A stretch of DNA of 51,295 nt. It comes from UBA1181 sp045601045. Lineage in GTDB: Bacteria; Bacteroidota; Bacteroidia; Bacteroidales; Paludibacteraceae. The notes below the pieces were generated by a model that did no database searches, had not been told where the DNA came from, and saw nothing but the letters and a program-made list of their open reading frames with translations. The stretch is from NCBI GenBank assembly GCA_045601045.1, contig JAZRZA010000009.1, positions 1-51,295 on the forward strand. Reading direction: 5' to 3'. The position numbers and the translations under genes are program-made. Shown here piece after piece: positions 33,298-40,561 of this stretch (its first letter is position 1; every line of letters begins with the position of its first letter).

Positions 33298-34455
33298 TTA
33301 GAGTTCTTCAAGACGTACGCTTGATGGTATATTCACCACACGATCCGCGAACCAAATCGTGTTCTTCAATCCATCGTTCTCACATTGCTCAAACATCGGC
33401 AAGCGGTTCATCAACTCCCAAATCGGACGGGTCATGACCTTGTTGTCATTGGTCTGCTGTAGGAAATCCTGCTGTGCGGCTTTATCCTTGAGAATCACGG
33501 CGTTCAACCAATAGTTGGAGAAACTATCCGCAGGTTCCTGGAAGAATTGAATATCGTTATTATCCTTGAAATATGCGGCATATTCGGCAGCCACTTCACG
33601 CTTGCTAGCAATGTAGCGATCCAAATTCTCAAGCTGCGCGCAACCCAAGGCCGCATTGATATTCGGCATACGGTAATTGTAGCCGATCTCGTCGTGACGA
33701 AACTCCCAACGATGGGGCACTTTCGCTTGTGTTGTGATATGTTTCGCATGCGCAGCCAACTCCTCGTCATTGAAAAGCATCATACCACCACCACCTGTAG
33801 TGATGGTTTTATTGCCATTAAAGGAGATAGCGCCCACTTTTCCGAAGGTGCCAGTATGCTTGCCCTTATACAAGGAACCGATTGACTCCGCGGCATCCTC
33901 CACCAATTCGATGTGATACTCCTCGCAAATAGCGGCCAATTCTTCAATACGGACTGGATGCCCGAAGGTATGCATAGGTACGCAAGCCTTCACTCTGCGC
34001 CCGGTTTGCTTATTAAAACACTCACCATGGCGAATTTCCGCATGCTTCACCAACCACTCCTTCACCGCATCAGGAGATAATCCCATGGTGGAACGATCCA
34101 CATCGAGAAAAACAGGGTGAGCGCCAATATAAGACAACGCATTGCATGTCGCGATGAATGTGAGCGCCTGCGTAAGAACCTCATCTTCCCGTTCAACCCC
34201 AGACAGCACGAGCGACATGTGGAGCGCATTGGTGCCGGAAACGCAGACAACCGCTTTCTTAGCACCTGTATATCTCGCCATATCCTCCTCGAAGCGATCT
34301 ACAAATTTTCCAACCGAAGAGACAAAAGTCGTATCGATGCACTCTTCCAAATATCGCTTCTCATTGCCCGCAAATTTTGGAACGGAAAGCGGCGTGAAAT
34401 CCTGATTTCCGTAAAGTTCCTTTATAAAGGCGATGGTTTTAGAATAATCTGCCAT
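33298..34455 (-). CDS. legC: LegC-type PLP aminotransferase
   Basis: This DegT/DnrJ/EryC1 aminotransferase adds an amino group at C4 of the 4-keto-6-deoxy-GlcNAc nucleotide made by LegB. Signatures are PKFAGNEKRYLEECIDTTFVSSVG (core VSSVGKFV), SGTNALHMSL, PMHTFGHP, VEDAAESIGS, and FNGNKTITTGGGGM with the PLP lysine at 216. The N-terminal extension and HIELVEDAAESIGSLYKGK fit LegC rather than WecE or PseC. The length of 385 residues is normal. It follows legB by about 30 bp and is GC-richer than the block immediately downstream. Confidence 0.9.
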   Translation of the reverse strand: MADYSKTIAFIKELYGNQDFTPLSVPKFAGNEKRYLEECIDTTFVSSVGKFVDRFEEDMARYTGAKKAVVCVSGTNALHMSLVLSGVEREDEVLTQALTFIATCNALSYIGAHPVFLDVDRSTMGLSPDAVKEWLVKHAEIRHGECFNKQTGRRVKACVPMHTFGHPVRIEELAAICEEYHIELVEDAAESIGSLYKGKHTGTFGKVGAISFNGNKTITTGGGGMMLFNDEELAAHAKHITTQAKVPHRWEFRHDEIGYNYRMPNINAALGCAQLENLDRYIASKREVAAEYAAYFKDNNDIQFFQEPADSFSNYWLNAVILKDKAAQQDFLQQTNDNKVMTRPIWELMNRLPMFEQCENDGLKNTIWFADRVVNIPSSVRLEEL

Positions 34456-34486
34456 ACTTATCTCAATTTCTTTCTGATCACTTTGA

Positions 34487-35695
34487 TCACATTTTCTGAT
34501 CTAGGTTCTTTCCTTTCTCCTCGTGTTCAAAGTTAGGAATGAACTTTTTGATGGATTCAACGACTTGCGCCTTCGTAAAATCGGAAGATTCGAATATTCG
34601 CTCCAATTCAACGAAAAAAGAGTCGATTTCCGACATATCTCTTCGATTCGTCTCCTCAACCACACCCAAGGCGGAAAAGCGATCCATATTCACCTTTTCT
34701 CCCGGAACAAAAAACTCCTCATAAGCCTTCTCTCCCGTCGTATCGCTCTTGAAGTAGACAACCGGATACCGATCACTCTCGTAACTCATATCCGCAGCGA
34801 ATTTTTTGGCCTCCGCGTCGCTTTCGCACTCCACCTTCGTAAATCCCTCCGCTTTCACGAAATCATCACAAATGGCAGAGAAGGTCAACATCTGCTCTTC
34901 TCCCAATTTAGGGAAAAAGACCTCTCCTCCATTGCCCAAAATACAAGCAAGCATACAAATCTGACCAGACTCTTCCGGAGAGACAAAATAACGTTTCACA
35001 TCCGAAGGGGCCGCCAAAGGTTGTTTCTTTTGAAGACGATGGATCCAACCATCCGGCAAAGAGCCATTCGAGAAGGCCACGTTGGCGAAACGTGCCGTAG
35101 TGACCTTGAAATAGGCATTGTAAGCCATGACCAAATCCTCCATGATGCGCTTCGACGCTCCCATGATATTGACAGGATTAGCAGCCTTGTCCGTAGAGAC
35201 ACAAAAGAAATGTTTCGGTGGATAGACACGCAATAGGTCCATCAATTTCTTCGCCTTGATATCATTGTTCTCAATCAATGCCTGTACGCTATATTTATCC
35301 TTTTCGGAACGGACATGTTTATGGGCCGAGAAATTGGCGACAATATCAAACCCGCGCTCCTCTCGGAAAATTCGTTCAAAAATCGGATCCGCGAAGTTCA
35401 AGGTATAACAACGGAACTCGTCTGGGCAATACAACCCCTCCGTGGAACGGACATCACGCACCAACTCGGCCAAACCGTTCTCGTTCAAATCAATCACCAC
35501 GACAGATTTCGGCTCAAAACGTAGAATAGACTTGATAAAGGAGGAACCGATTGATCCCGCCCCGCCAATCACACAGACCGACTTCCCTTTTATTTCACGG
35601 GTTAACTGAGTCTTATTGGCCTTTATATCTGCCGAGAACATACTCGCCGGACGATTGATGACGCTATCTTTTATGAACTTATCTAAATTAAACAT
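34487..35695 (-). CDS. legB: LegB-type N-acetylglucosamine-nucleotide 4,6-dehydratase
   Basis: The enzyme is a soluble SDR-family 4,6-dehydratase. It has VCVIGGAGSIGSSFIKS for NAD binding, NFSAHKHVRSEKD and FFCVSTDKAANPVNIMGASKR, in which the usual Tyr of YxxxK is Met, a hallmark of the FlaA1/CapD/LegB group. No membrane domain is present, unlike PglF/CapD. I start at ATG 35695 (MFNLDKFIKDSVINRP); the longer frame adds an atypical hydrophobic leader. It is the first gene of the nonulosonate operon. LegB acts on GDP-GlcNAc in Campylobacter; the PtmE-like gene suggests the same here. Confidence 0.9.
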   Translation of the reverse strand: MFNLDKFIKDSVINRPASMFSADIKANKTQLTREIKGKSVCVIGGAGSIGSSFIKSILRFEPKSVVVIDLNENGLAELVRDVRSTEGLYCPDEFRCYTLNFADPIFERIFREERGFDIVANFSAHKHVRSEKDKYSVQALIENNDIKAKKLMDLLRVYPPKHFFCVSTDKAANPVNIMGASKRIMEDLVMAYNAYFKVTTARFANVAFSNGSLPDGWIHRLQKKQPLAAPSDVKRYFVSPEESGQICMLACILGNGGEVFFPKLGEEQMLTFSAICDDFVKAEGFTKVECESDAEAKKFAADMSYESDRYPVVYFKSDTTGEKAYEEFFVPGEKVNMDRFSALGVVEETNRRDMSEIDSFFVELERIFESSDFTKAQVVESIKKFIPNFEHEEKGKNLDQKM

Positions 35696-35763
35696 CTTAT
35701 AAAACAAGAATATAAATCCATGAAAACATATCAAGGACTCAAAACATAAGAAAATGTATCTTG

Positions 35764-35771
35764 CAAAAATA
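35764..35771 (-). promoter_or_regulatory. Possible -7 element before legB
   Basis: The minus-strand sequence TATTTTTG fits TAnnTTTG and lies about 70 bp before legB. TTTG elements upstream are at 14 and 28 bp spacing, so the -33 match is poor. Its position after the rfbB terminator makes some promoter here likely. Confidence 0.3.
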
Positions 35772-35822
35772 ATTGAATTGAATCACAAATCATAGAAAAC
35801 AAAACGCAACTTTGCGGCAGAA

Positions 35823-35858
35823 CAAAAAAAATCCTCCCTCAAAGTATTGAGAGAGGAT
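35823..35858 (-). terminator. Rho-independent terminator of the dapA-truA-wlbC-rfbB unit
   Basis: Reading the minus strand, ATCCTCTCTCAATAC...GAGGGAGGAT forms a 12-bp imperfect stem with a 4-base loop, followed by eight T residues. It sits 24 bp after the rfbB stop and separates that unit from the legB operon. Confidence 0.8.
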
Positions 35859-35881
35859 CATTTACAACTAGGATATTCCGA

Positions 35882-37024
35882 TTATTTTCCCTTGTACATA
35901 TCCTCATAGTACTTTTCATACTCACCGCTGGTGATGTTATCCATCCAATCCTGGTGATCCAAGTACCATTTAACGGTCTTTTCAATACCCTCCTCAAACT
36001 GGAGGCTAGGCTCCCAACCCAACTCACGTTGCAATTTAGTCGAGTCGATGGCATAACGGGCATCGTGGCCCAAACGGTCCGTCACATAAGTGATCAAATC
36101 CATATCCTCGCCCTCTTTACGACCCAACAAACGATCCACAGTTTTGATGACCACCTTGATGATATCAATATTCTTCCACTCGTTGAATCCACCAATATTG
36201 TAAGTTTCAGCCACCTTACCATTGTGGAAAATCACATCGATGGCACGAGCGTGATCCTCTACGAACAACCAGTCACGCACATTCTCACCCTTGCCATAAA
36301 CCGGCAATGGTTTGCGATGACGGATATTGTTGATGAACAAAGGAATCAACTTCTCCGGGAATTGGTAAGGACCATAGTTGTTAGAACAGTTGGTCACAAT
36401 GGTTGGCATGCCGTATGTGTCGTGGAAGGCACGCACAAAATGGTCTGATCCCGCCTTTGAAGCGGAATATGGAGAGTGTGGATTGTATTTCGTAGTCTCA
36501 TAGAAGAAATCCTCACCATAAGCCAAGTGATGCTCACTACTTGAAGCGGTAGTGGAGAATGGCGGCTCAATACCCTCCGGATGCGTCATGGACAATGCGC
36601 CATAGACCTCATCTGTGGAGATATGATAGAAACGTTTGCCCTCATATTTTTCAGGAAGAGATTCCCAATACAATTTTGCGGCTTGCAACAACGACAGCGT
36701 TCCCATCACATTGGTTTTGGCGAAGGTGAATGGATCTTTGATAGAGCGGTCCACATGGCTCTCAGCGGCCAAATGGATGATGCCATCAATCTTCTCATCC
36801 TGCATCAACTTGTAGAAAGCATCGAAATCACAGATATCCATTCTGACGAATTTGTAATTAGGACGATCCTCAATATCCTTCAAATTGGCCAAATTTCCCG
36901 CATAGGTCAACTTATCCAAATTGATGATATTGTATTCTGGATACTTATTCACAAATAATCTCACCACGTGCGAACCGATGAATCCGGCACCACCTGTAAT
37001 CACAATGTTTCTTTTAGAAGCCAT
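35882..37024 (-). CDS. rfbB: dTDP-glucose 4,6-dehydratase
   Basis: RfbB converts dTDP-glucose to dTDP-4-keto-6-deoxyglucose. The protein has VITGGAGFIGSHVVRLF, FVRMDICD, HLAAESHVDRSI, the catalytic ISTDEVYG, HSPYSASKAGSDH (Tyr and Lys of YxxxK), NCSNNYGPYQFPEKLIP and VRDWLFVEDHARA. All are textbook for the family and the 380-residue length includes a small insertion (SSSEHHLAYGEDFFYETTKYN). It provides the substrate for both WecE (15395) and the RmlC-like epimerase (5764), 20-30 kb away. RmlA, which makes dTDP-glucose, is not in the window. It follows wlbC by 34 bp and ends at a strong terminator. Confidence 0.95.
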   Translation of the reverse strand: MASKRNIVITGGAGFIGSHVVRLFVNKYPEYNIINLDKLTYAGNLANLKDIEDRPNYKFVRMDICDFDAFYKLMQDEKIDGIIHLAAESHVDRSIKDPFTFAKTNVMGTLSLLQAAKLYWESLPEKYEGKRFYHISTDEVYGALSMTHPEGIEPPFSTTASSSEHHLAYGEDFFYETTKYNPHSPYSASKAGSDHFVRAFHDTYGMPTIVTNCSNNYGPYQFPEKLIPLFINNIRHRKPLPVYGKGENVRDWLFVEDHARAIDVIFHNGKVAETYNIGGFNEWKNIDIIKVVIKTVDRLLGRKEGEDMDLITYVTDRLGHDARYAIDSTKLQRELGWEPSLQFEEGIEKTVKWYLDHQDWMDNITSGEYEKYYEDMYKGK

Positions 37025-37058
37025 ATCGTTTTGATTTATAAATTACCAACAAAAAAAA

Positions 37059-38195
37059 CTACATTCTCTCGAAAAATAGATGAATGTATCGCGAGATATA
37101 ATCTAAATCCTCATCCGTCAACTCCGTGTGCATCGGCAACGACAACACCACCTTTGAGAGATGCTCCGCCACAGGAAAATCACCCGCTTTGTAGCGTGGA
37201 TCCTGATAAGCTTTTTGCAAATGTAATGGAATTGGATAATATATCATAGAATTAATGCCATTTCCTTTCAAAAAATGTTGAAGTTCATCCCTTTTTTCCA
37301 TAGGCACCTGTATCGTATATTGGTGATACGAATGGGTGGAATCGGGATTTTTCTTCGGAACGACAATTTGCGGAATATCCGAAAACGCGTCGTCGTAACG
37401 ACTTGCCGCATATTGTCTATGAGTGATATATTGGTCCAAATAACGTAATTTGACATCCAAAACCGCGGCCTGAATGCTATCCAACCTTGAATTTACGCCA
37501 ATTCTATCGTGATGGTAACGAACGGTCATCCCATGATTGGCGATGCTACGCGCGATTTGGGCGATTTCATCGTCATCGGTAAAGAGCGCGCCACCATCTC
37601 CGTAACACCCCAAATTTTTGGACGGAAAGAAGGAGGTGCATCCGACATGTCCCATACAGCCTGATTTCTTAACATTTCCATCCGAAAAACGGTAAACGGA
37701 ACCGACGGATTGGCAAGCGTCCTCCACCACATAGAGATGATGTTTCGCCGCCAAAGCGAGGAGCGCCTCCATCTGGGCATTTTGGCCGAAAAGATGTACC
37801 GGAACGATCGCCTTGGTATGCGGGGTAATCGCCCTTTCCACCGCATCGACAGAGAGGCAGAAGGTCTCTGGATCCACATCCACCACCACTGGGGTTAAGC
37901 CTAAAAGAGCTACCACTTCCGCCGTGGCGATAAATGTAAAGGTAGGTGTGATCACTTCGTCGCCGGGCTGCAATCCGAGCGCCATCAAAGCGATCTGCAA
38001 AGCATCCGTGCCATTTCCGACAGGAACAACATGTTTGACCCCTAAATACCGCTCAAAATTCTCTTGGAACCGAGTCACAGCACCTCCTTTCACAAATGCG
38101 GTGGAATCCAACACTTGCTGAATCGCGTCATCTATCTCCGACTTGATTCTCTGATACTGACCTTTTAGGTCAACCATAGGAATTTCTCGCTCCAT
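37059..38195 (-). CDS. wlbC: UDP-3-oxo-GlcNAcA aminotransferase (WlbC/WbpE/PorR-like)
   Basis: This DegT-family aminotransferase installs the C3 amino group in UDP-GlcNAc3NA(c)A synthesis. MVDLKGQYQRIKSEIDDAIQ, DSTAFVKGGAV, GNGTDALQIAL, TPTFTFIATAE, VHLFGQNAQMEAL, VVEDACQSVGS and FFPSKNLGCYGDGGAL (PLP Lys193) match the WlbC/WbpE group, which includes P. gingivalis PorR. Length is 378 residues; the second Met (38177) is another possible start. Its partners wlbB, wlbA and ugd lie 13 kb away, separated by the legB operon. It is transcribed with truA and rfbB. Confidence 0.9.
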   Translation of the reverse strand: MEREIPMVDLKGQYQRIKSEIDDAIQQVLDSTAFVKGGAVTRFQENFERYLGVKHVVPVGNGTDALQIALMALGLQPGDEVITPTFTFIATAEVVALLGLTPVVVDVDPETFCLSVDAVERAITPHTKAIVPVHLFGQNAQMEALLALAAKHHLYVVEDACQSVGSVYRFSDGNVKKSGCMGHVGCTSFFPSKNLGCYGDGGALFTDDDEIAQIARSIANHGMTVRYHHDRIGVNSRLDSIQAAVLDVKLRYLDQYITHRQYAASRYDDAFSDIPQIVVPKKNPDSTHSYHQYTIQVPMEKRDELQHFLKGNGINSMIYYPIPLHLQKAYQDPRYKAGDFPVAEHLSKVVLSLPMHTELTDEDLDYISRYIHLFFERM

Positions 38196-38206
38196 ACGCC
38201 TATCCG

Positions 38207-38935
38207 TTAATATTCCACGTCACACAAATAGAGTCCTTCAGCCGGAGCGGATGTTCCCGCCAAGCACCGATCTTTATTCTCAATGATTTTCCGGAAGCCC
38301 TCCACACTCAATTTTCCCTTCCCCACTTCCAACATTGTCCCTACAATCGCGCGGACCATGTTGCGTAAGAAACGATCCGCCTGCACCGTAAAAACAAGGC
38401 ATTCATCCTCAAAAGTCCACTCCGCACGCATAATTTTACAATTATTCGTCTTCACATCAGTATGTACCTTGCTGAAACTGGTGAAATCGATATAATCAAA
38501 GAGTGTGGCAGCCGCCTCATTCATCTTATCCACATCCAAAACGAAGGTCATTTTCGCGGCCAAATCGGTCAAAAACGGACTCTTCTGACGAGTGATGTAA
38601 TACTTATATGTTCTTGATTTCGCGTCAAAACGAGCATGGAAATCATCCGCGACGCGTTTCAGATCATAAACGGCAATATCCAAGGGGAGCAAACTGTTGA
38701 GTTTATTAACCAAGGAGCGAGGATCCGCGATTTCACCGTCAAAATCAAAATGGGCGGCCATACGTTTCGCATGGACGCCCGCATCTGTTCTACCCGCCCC
38801 CGTCAATTCAATCTGTTTCCTCAAAACCAACGACATAGCATCGGTCAAGACAGATTGTACAGTCACCTCATTGGGTTGGATTTGCCACCCATGATAATTG
38901 GTTCCTTTGTATGAAAAGCCAATTAAATAACGCAT
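38207..38935 (-). CDS. truA: tRNA pseudouridine synthase A
   Basis: TruA makes pseudouridine at positions 38-40 of tRNA anticodon stems. The catalytic motif ELTGAGRTDAGVHAKRMAAHF carries the nucleophilic Asp, and FTVQADRFLRNMVRAIVGTMLEVGKG is the conserved C-terminal region. The 242-residue length is normal. It lies between dapA (27-bp gap) and wlbC (11-bp gap), so housekeeping and glycan genes share a transcript here. Confidence 0.96.
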   Translation of the reverse strand: MRYLIGFSYKGTNYHGWQIQPNEVTVQSVLTDAMSLVLRKQIELTGAGRTDAGVHAKRMAAHFDFDGEIADPRSLVNKLNSLLPLDIAVYDLKRVADDFHARFDAKSRTYKYYITRQKSPFLTDLAAKMTFVLDVDKMNEAAATLFDYIDFTSFSKVHTDVKTNNCKIMRAEWTFEDECLVFTVQADRFLRNMVRAIVGTMLEVGKGKLSVEGFRKIIENKDRCLAGTSAPAEGLYLCDVEY

Positions 38936-38962
38936 GGAATCGTGAGATCTAACGATGAAGAG

Positions 38963-39856
38963 CTAACACTTGATATTCAGCCCGTTCAAGACTTCACGGA
39001 TCTTCTCATAGGTCGTCATTCTCGTAGGCACAAGCGGTAAACGCAAGCGGTTGTTGATATATCCCATCAACGAAAGCATACACTTCGCGCCAGCCGGATT
39101 ACCATCGACAAACAACAAATCAAACAAATCCGTAAATTTTTGGTGAATTTGTCTTGCAGACTCGTAATCTCCTTGCAGAGAAAGGCGAACCATTCGGCCA
39201 AACTCCTTTGGGAATGCGTTTCCGATTACAGAAATAACGCCTTGCGCGCCCATTGTGATCAACGGATAGGTAATGCCATCATCACCGGAAATCACCATAA
39301 AATCCTTTGGTTTCTTCTTGATGATATCGTTGATTTGGTCCATATTACCACACGCCTCCTTGATGGCGATGATATTTTTGAAATCACGGGCCAAACGTAC
39401 CGTGGTCTCCACCTGCATATTCACACCCGTACGGCCTGGAACATTGTAAAGGATCACAGGTACGGGAGAGGCCTCCGCAATGGCCTTATAATGTTGGTAA
39501 ATACCCTCTTGAGATGGTTTGTTGTAGTATGGTACAACAGATAATATAGCGTCGATTCCGGTGAAATCATCGGTTTTCAACTTTTCAACGACAGCCTTGG
39601 TATTGTTGCCACCCACACCCAAAACGATAGGCACTTGGCCCTTCACCTTATTTTGGACAAATTGGATGACAGATTTCTTCTCCTCCTCGGACAAAGTCGG
39701 CGTCTCCGCCGTAGTGCCCAATACTACTAAATAATCGATTCCATTCTGCAATTGGTAATCCAACAATCTACCAAGCGCATCCCAATCGATACTCTCATCT
39801 TCCTTAAATGGGGTTATCAAAGCGATTCCCAATCCTGTAAACTTCGTCTGTACCAT
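38963..39856 (-). CDS. dapA: 4-hydroxy-tetrahydrodipicolinate synthase
   Basis: DapA condenses pyruvate with aspartate semialdehyde in the lysine and diaminopimelate pathway. The TIM barrel has LITPFKEDESIDWDAL, LGTTAETPTLSEEEK, VLGVGGNNT, VPVILYNVPGRTG (active-site Tyr), IIAIKEACGNMDQ (Schiff-base Lys) and VISGDDGITYPL. Length (297 residues) is normal. It is the first gene of the dapA-truA-wlbC-rfbB unit, preceded by a TATCTTTG promoter element. Confidence 0.96.
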   Translation of the reverse strand: MVQTKFTGLGIALITPFKEDESIDWDALGRLLDYQLQNGIDYLVVLGTTAETPTLSEEEKKSVIQFVQNKVKGQVPIVLGVGGNNTKAVVEKLKTDDFTGIDAILSVVPYYNKPSQEGIYQHYKAIAEASPVPVILYNVPGRTGVNMQVETTVRLARDFKNIIAIKEACGNMDQINDIIKKKPKDFMVISGDDGITYPLITMGAQGVISVIGNAFPKEFGRMVRLSLQGDYESARQIHQKFTDLFDLLFVDGNPAGAKCMLSLMGYINNRLRLPLVPTRMTTYEKIREVLNGLNIKC

Positions 39857-39882
39857 AGACTATCTCCAAATTATCTGGAACG

Positions 39883-39890
39883 CAAAGATA
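39883..39890 (-). promoter_or_regulatory. Putative -7 element of the dapA unit
   Basis: TATCTTTG on the minus strand matches TAnnTTTG, 27 bp upstream of the dapA ATG. No good TTTG was found 19-21 bp further upstream, where the end of the next gene begins. Confidence 0.4.
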
Positions 39891-39895
39891 TAAAA

Positions 39896-40432
39896 TTATC
39901 CCTTTGTTTTAATGGTCCGCAGATAAAATAATATTTGATCCAATAATTGTTCTTCCGTCGCACCCGCCGACATGGACATTTTTAAGTCATAAAAATCATA
40001 AAACGGTTTCTCCAAACCACACTTACAGTGGGCCATGGAGATCTCCGCCAAATATTTCAACGGAAGAGACTCCTTTCGAGTCAGGTCTATCAAAACATCA
40101 AATGTTTCCGCCAAGAATTTTCCGACGATGATTTTATTGGGCTTCTCCAAAAAGGAGATCGATTTCCGATCAAAGAAAAAAACATTTTCGGAATCTCCCG
40201 TACGCGGATCATACTTGGGTATCAGGCACCAAACCTTCACCTTTTTCTTCTCCGAGACCTTCTGATATAGTTTAGAGAAGAGGGCATGGTTAATATGCTC
40301 AATATCCAATAGCAACACCACAGACTCAACGTCATCCCAATTCATAAAACGTTTGTCACGCGCCTTCTTGTTCTTTTTCAAGAAAGAGTTCGCATTGCTA
40401 TCGATGTATTTTCTTTTCCATTCCTGAAACAT
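39896..40432 (-). CDS. DUF6913-like conserved hypothetical protein
   Basis: The 178-residue product is soluble, starts with a basic segment (FLKKNKKARDKRFMNWDDV), and has an alternating beta-alpha pattern with VVLLLDIEHINHALF, KVKVWCLIPKYDPRTGD, FDVLIDLTRKESLPLKYLAEIS and a conserved cysteine pair (HCKCG). It looks like the Bacteroidetes-specific family DUF6913, often found near dapA; that identification is from memory. No catalytic motif is obvious and no function is proposed. It stops 40 bp before dapA. Confidence 0.7.
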   Translation of the reverse strand: MFQEWKRKYIDSNANSFLKKNKKARDKRFMNWDDVESVVLLLDIEHINHALFSKLYQKVSEKKKVKVWCLIPKYDPRTGDSENVFFFDRKSISFLEKPNKIIVGKFLAETFDVLIDLTRKESLPLKYLAEISMAHCKCGLEKPFYDFYDLKMSMSAGATEEQLLDQILFYLRTIKTKG

Positions 40433-40453
40433 ATCACACCTCTTAAATTACAC

Positions 40454-40503
40454 CATATTCCATATACGCCATTCCACATGCGCCATTCCGCACACGACAT
40501 TCC
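40454..40503. repeat. Short imperfect tandem repeat, about 14 bp units
   Basis: Four successive units begin with CAT(A)TTCC: CATATTCCATATACGC, CATTCCACATGCGC, CATTCCGCACACGA and the start of a fourth, CATTCCATC. They lie in the 5' leader of the DUF6913-like gene. The repeat is too diverged to be a recent slippage product. Confidence 0.55.
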
Positions 40504-40522
40504 ATCGAAATATCCGATGTTG

Positions 40523-40530
40523 CAAATATA
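40523..40530 (-). promoter_or_regulatory. Putative -7 element before the DUF6913-like gene
   Basis: The minus strand reads TATATTTG, a full TAnnTTTG match, about 90 bp before the ATG at 40432. No clear -33 element was found. The predicted leader contains the imperfect 14-bp repeat. Confidence 0.4.
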
Positions 40531-40561
40531 GCCAAAATCCAACGTATACCATATTTTCCCA

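Noticed and set aside
34523..35236. 237-codon plus-strand frame opposite legB
   Set aside because: It is antisense to a strongly supported dehydratase and is a by-product of GC-rich codon positions.
37268..37456. Short minus-strand frame inside wlbC
   Set aside because: It is embedded in another frame of a well-supported gene.
40454..40503. CRISPR array
   Set aside because: The units are only about 14 bp, are imperfect and have no spacers, and no cas genes are nearby.
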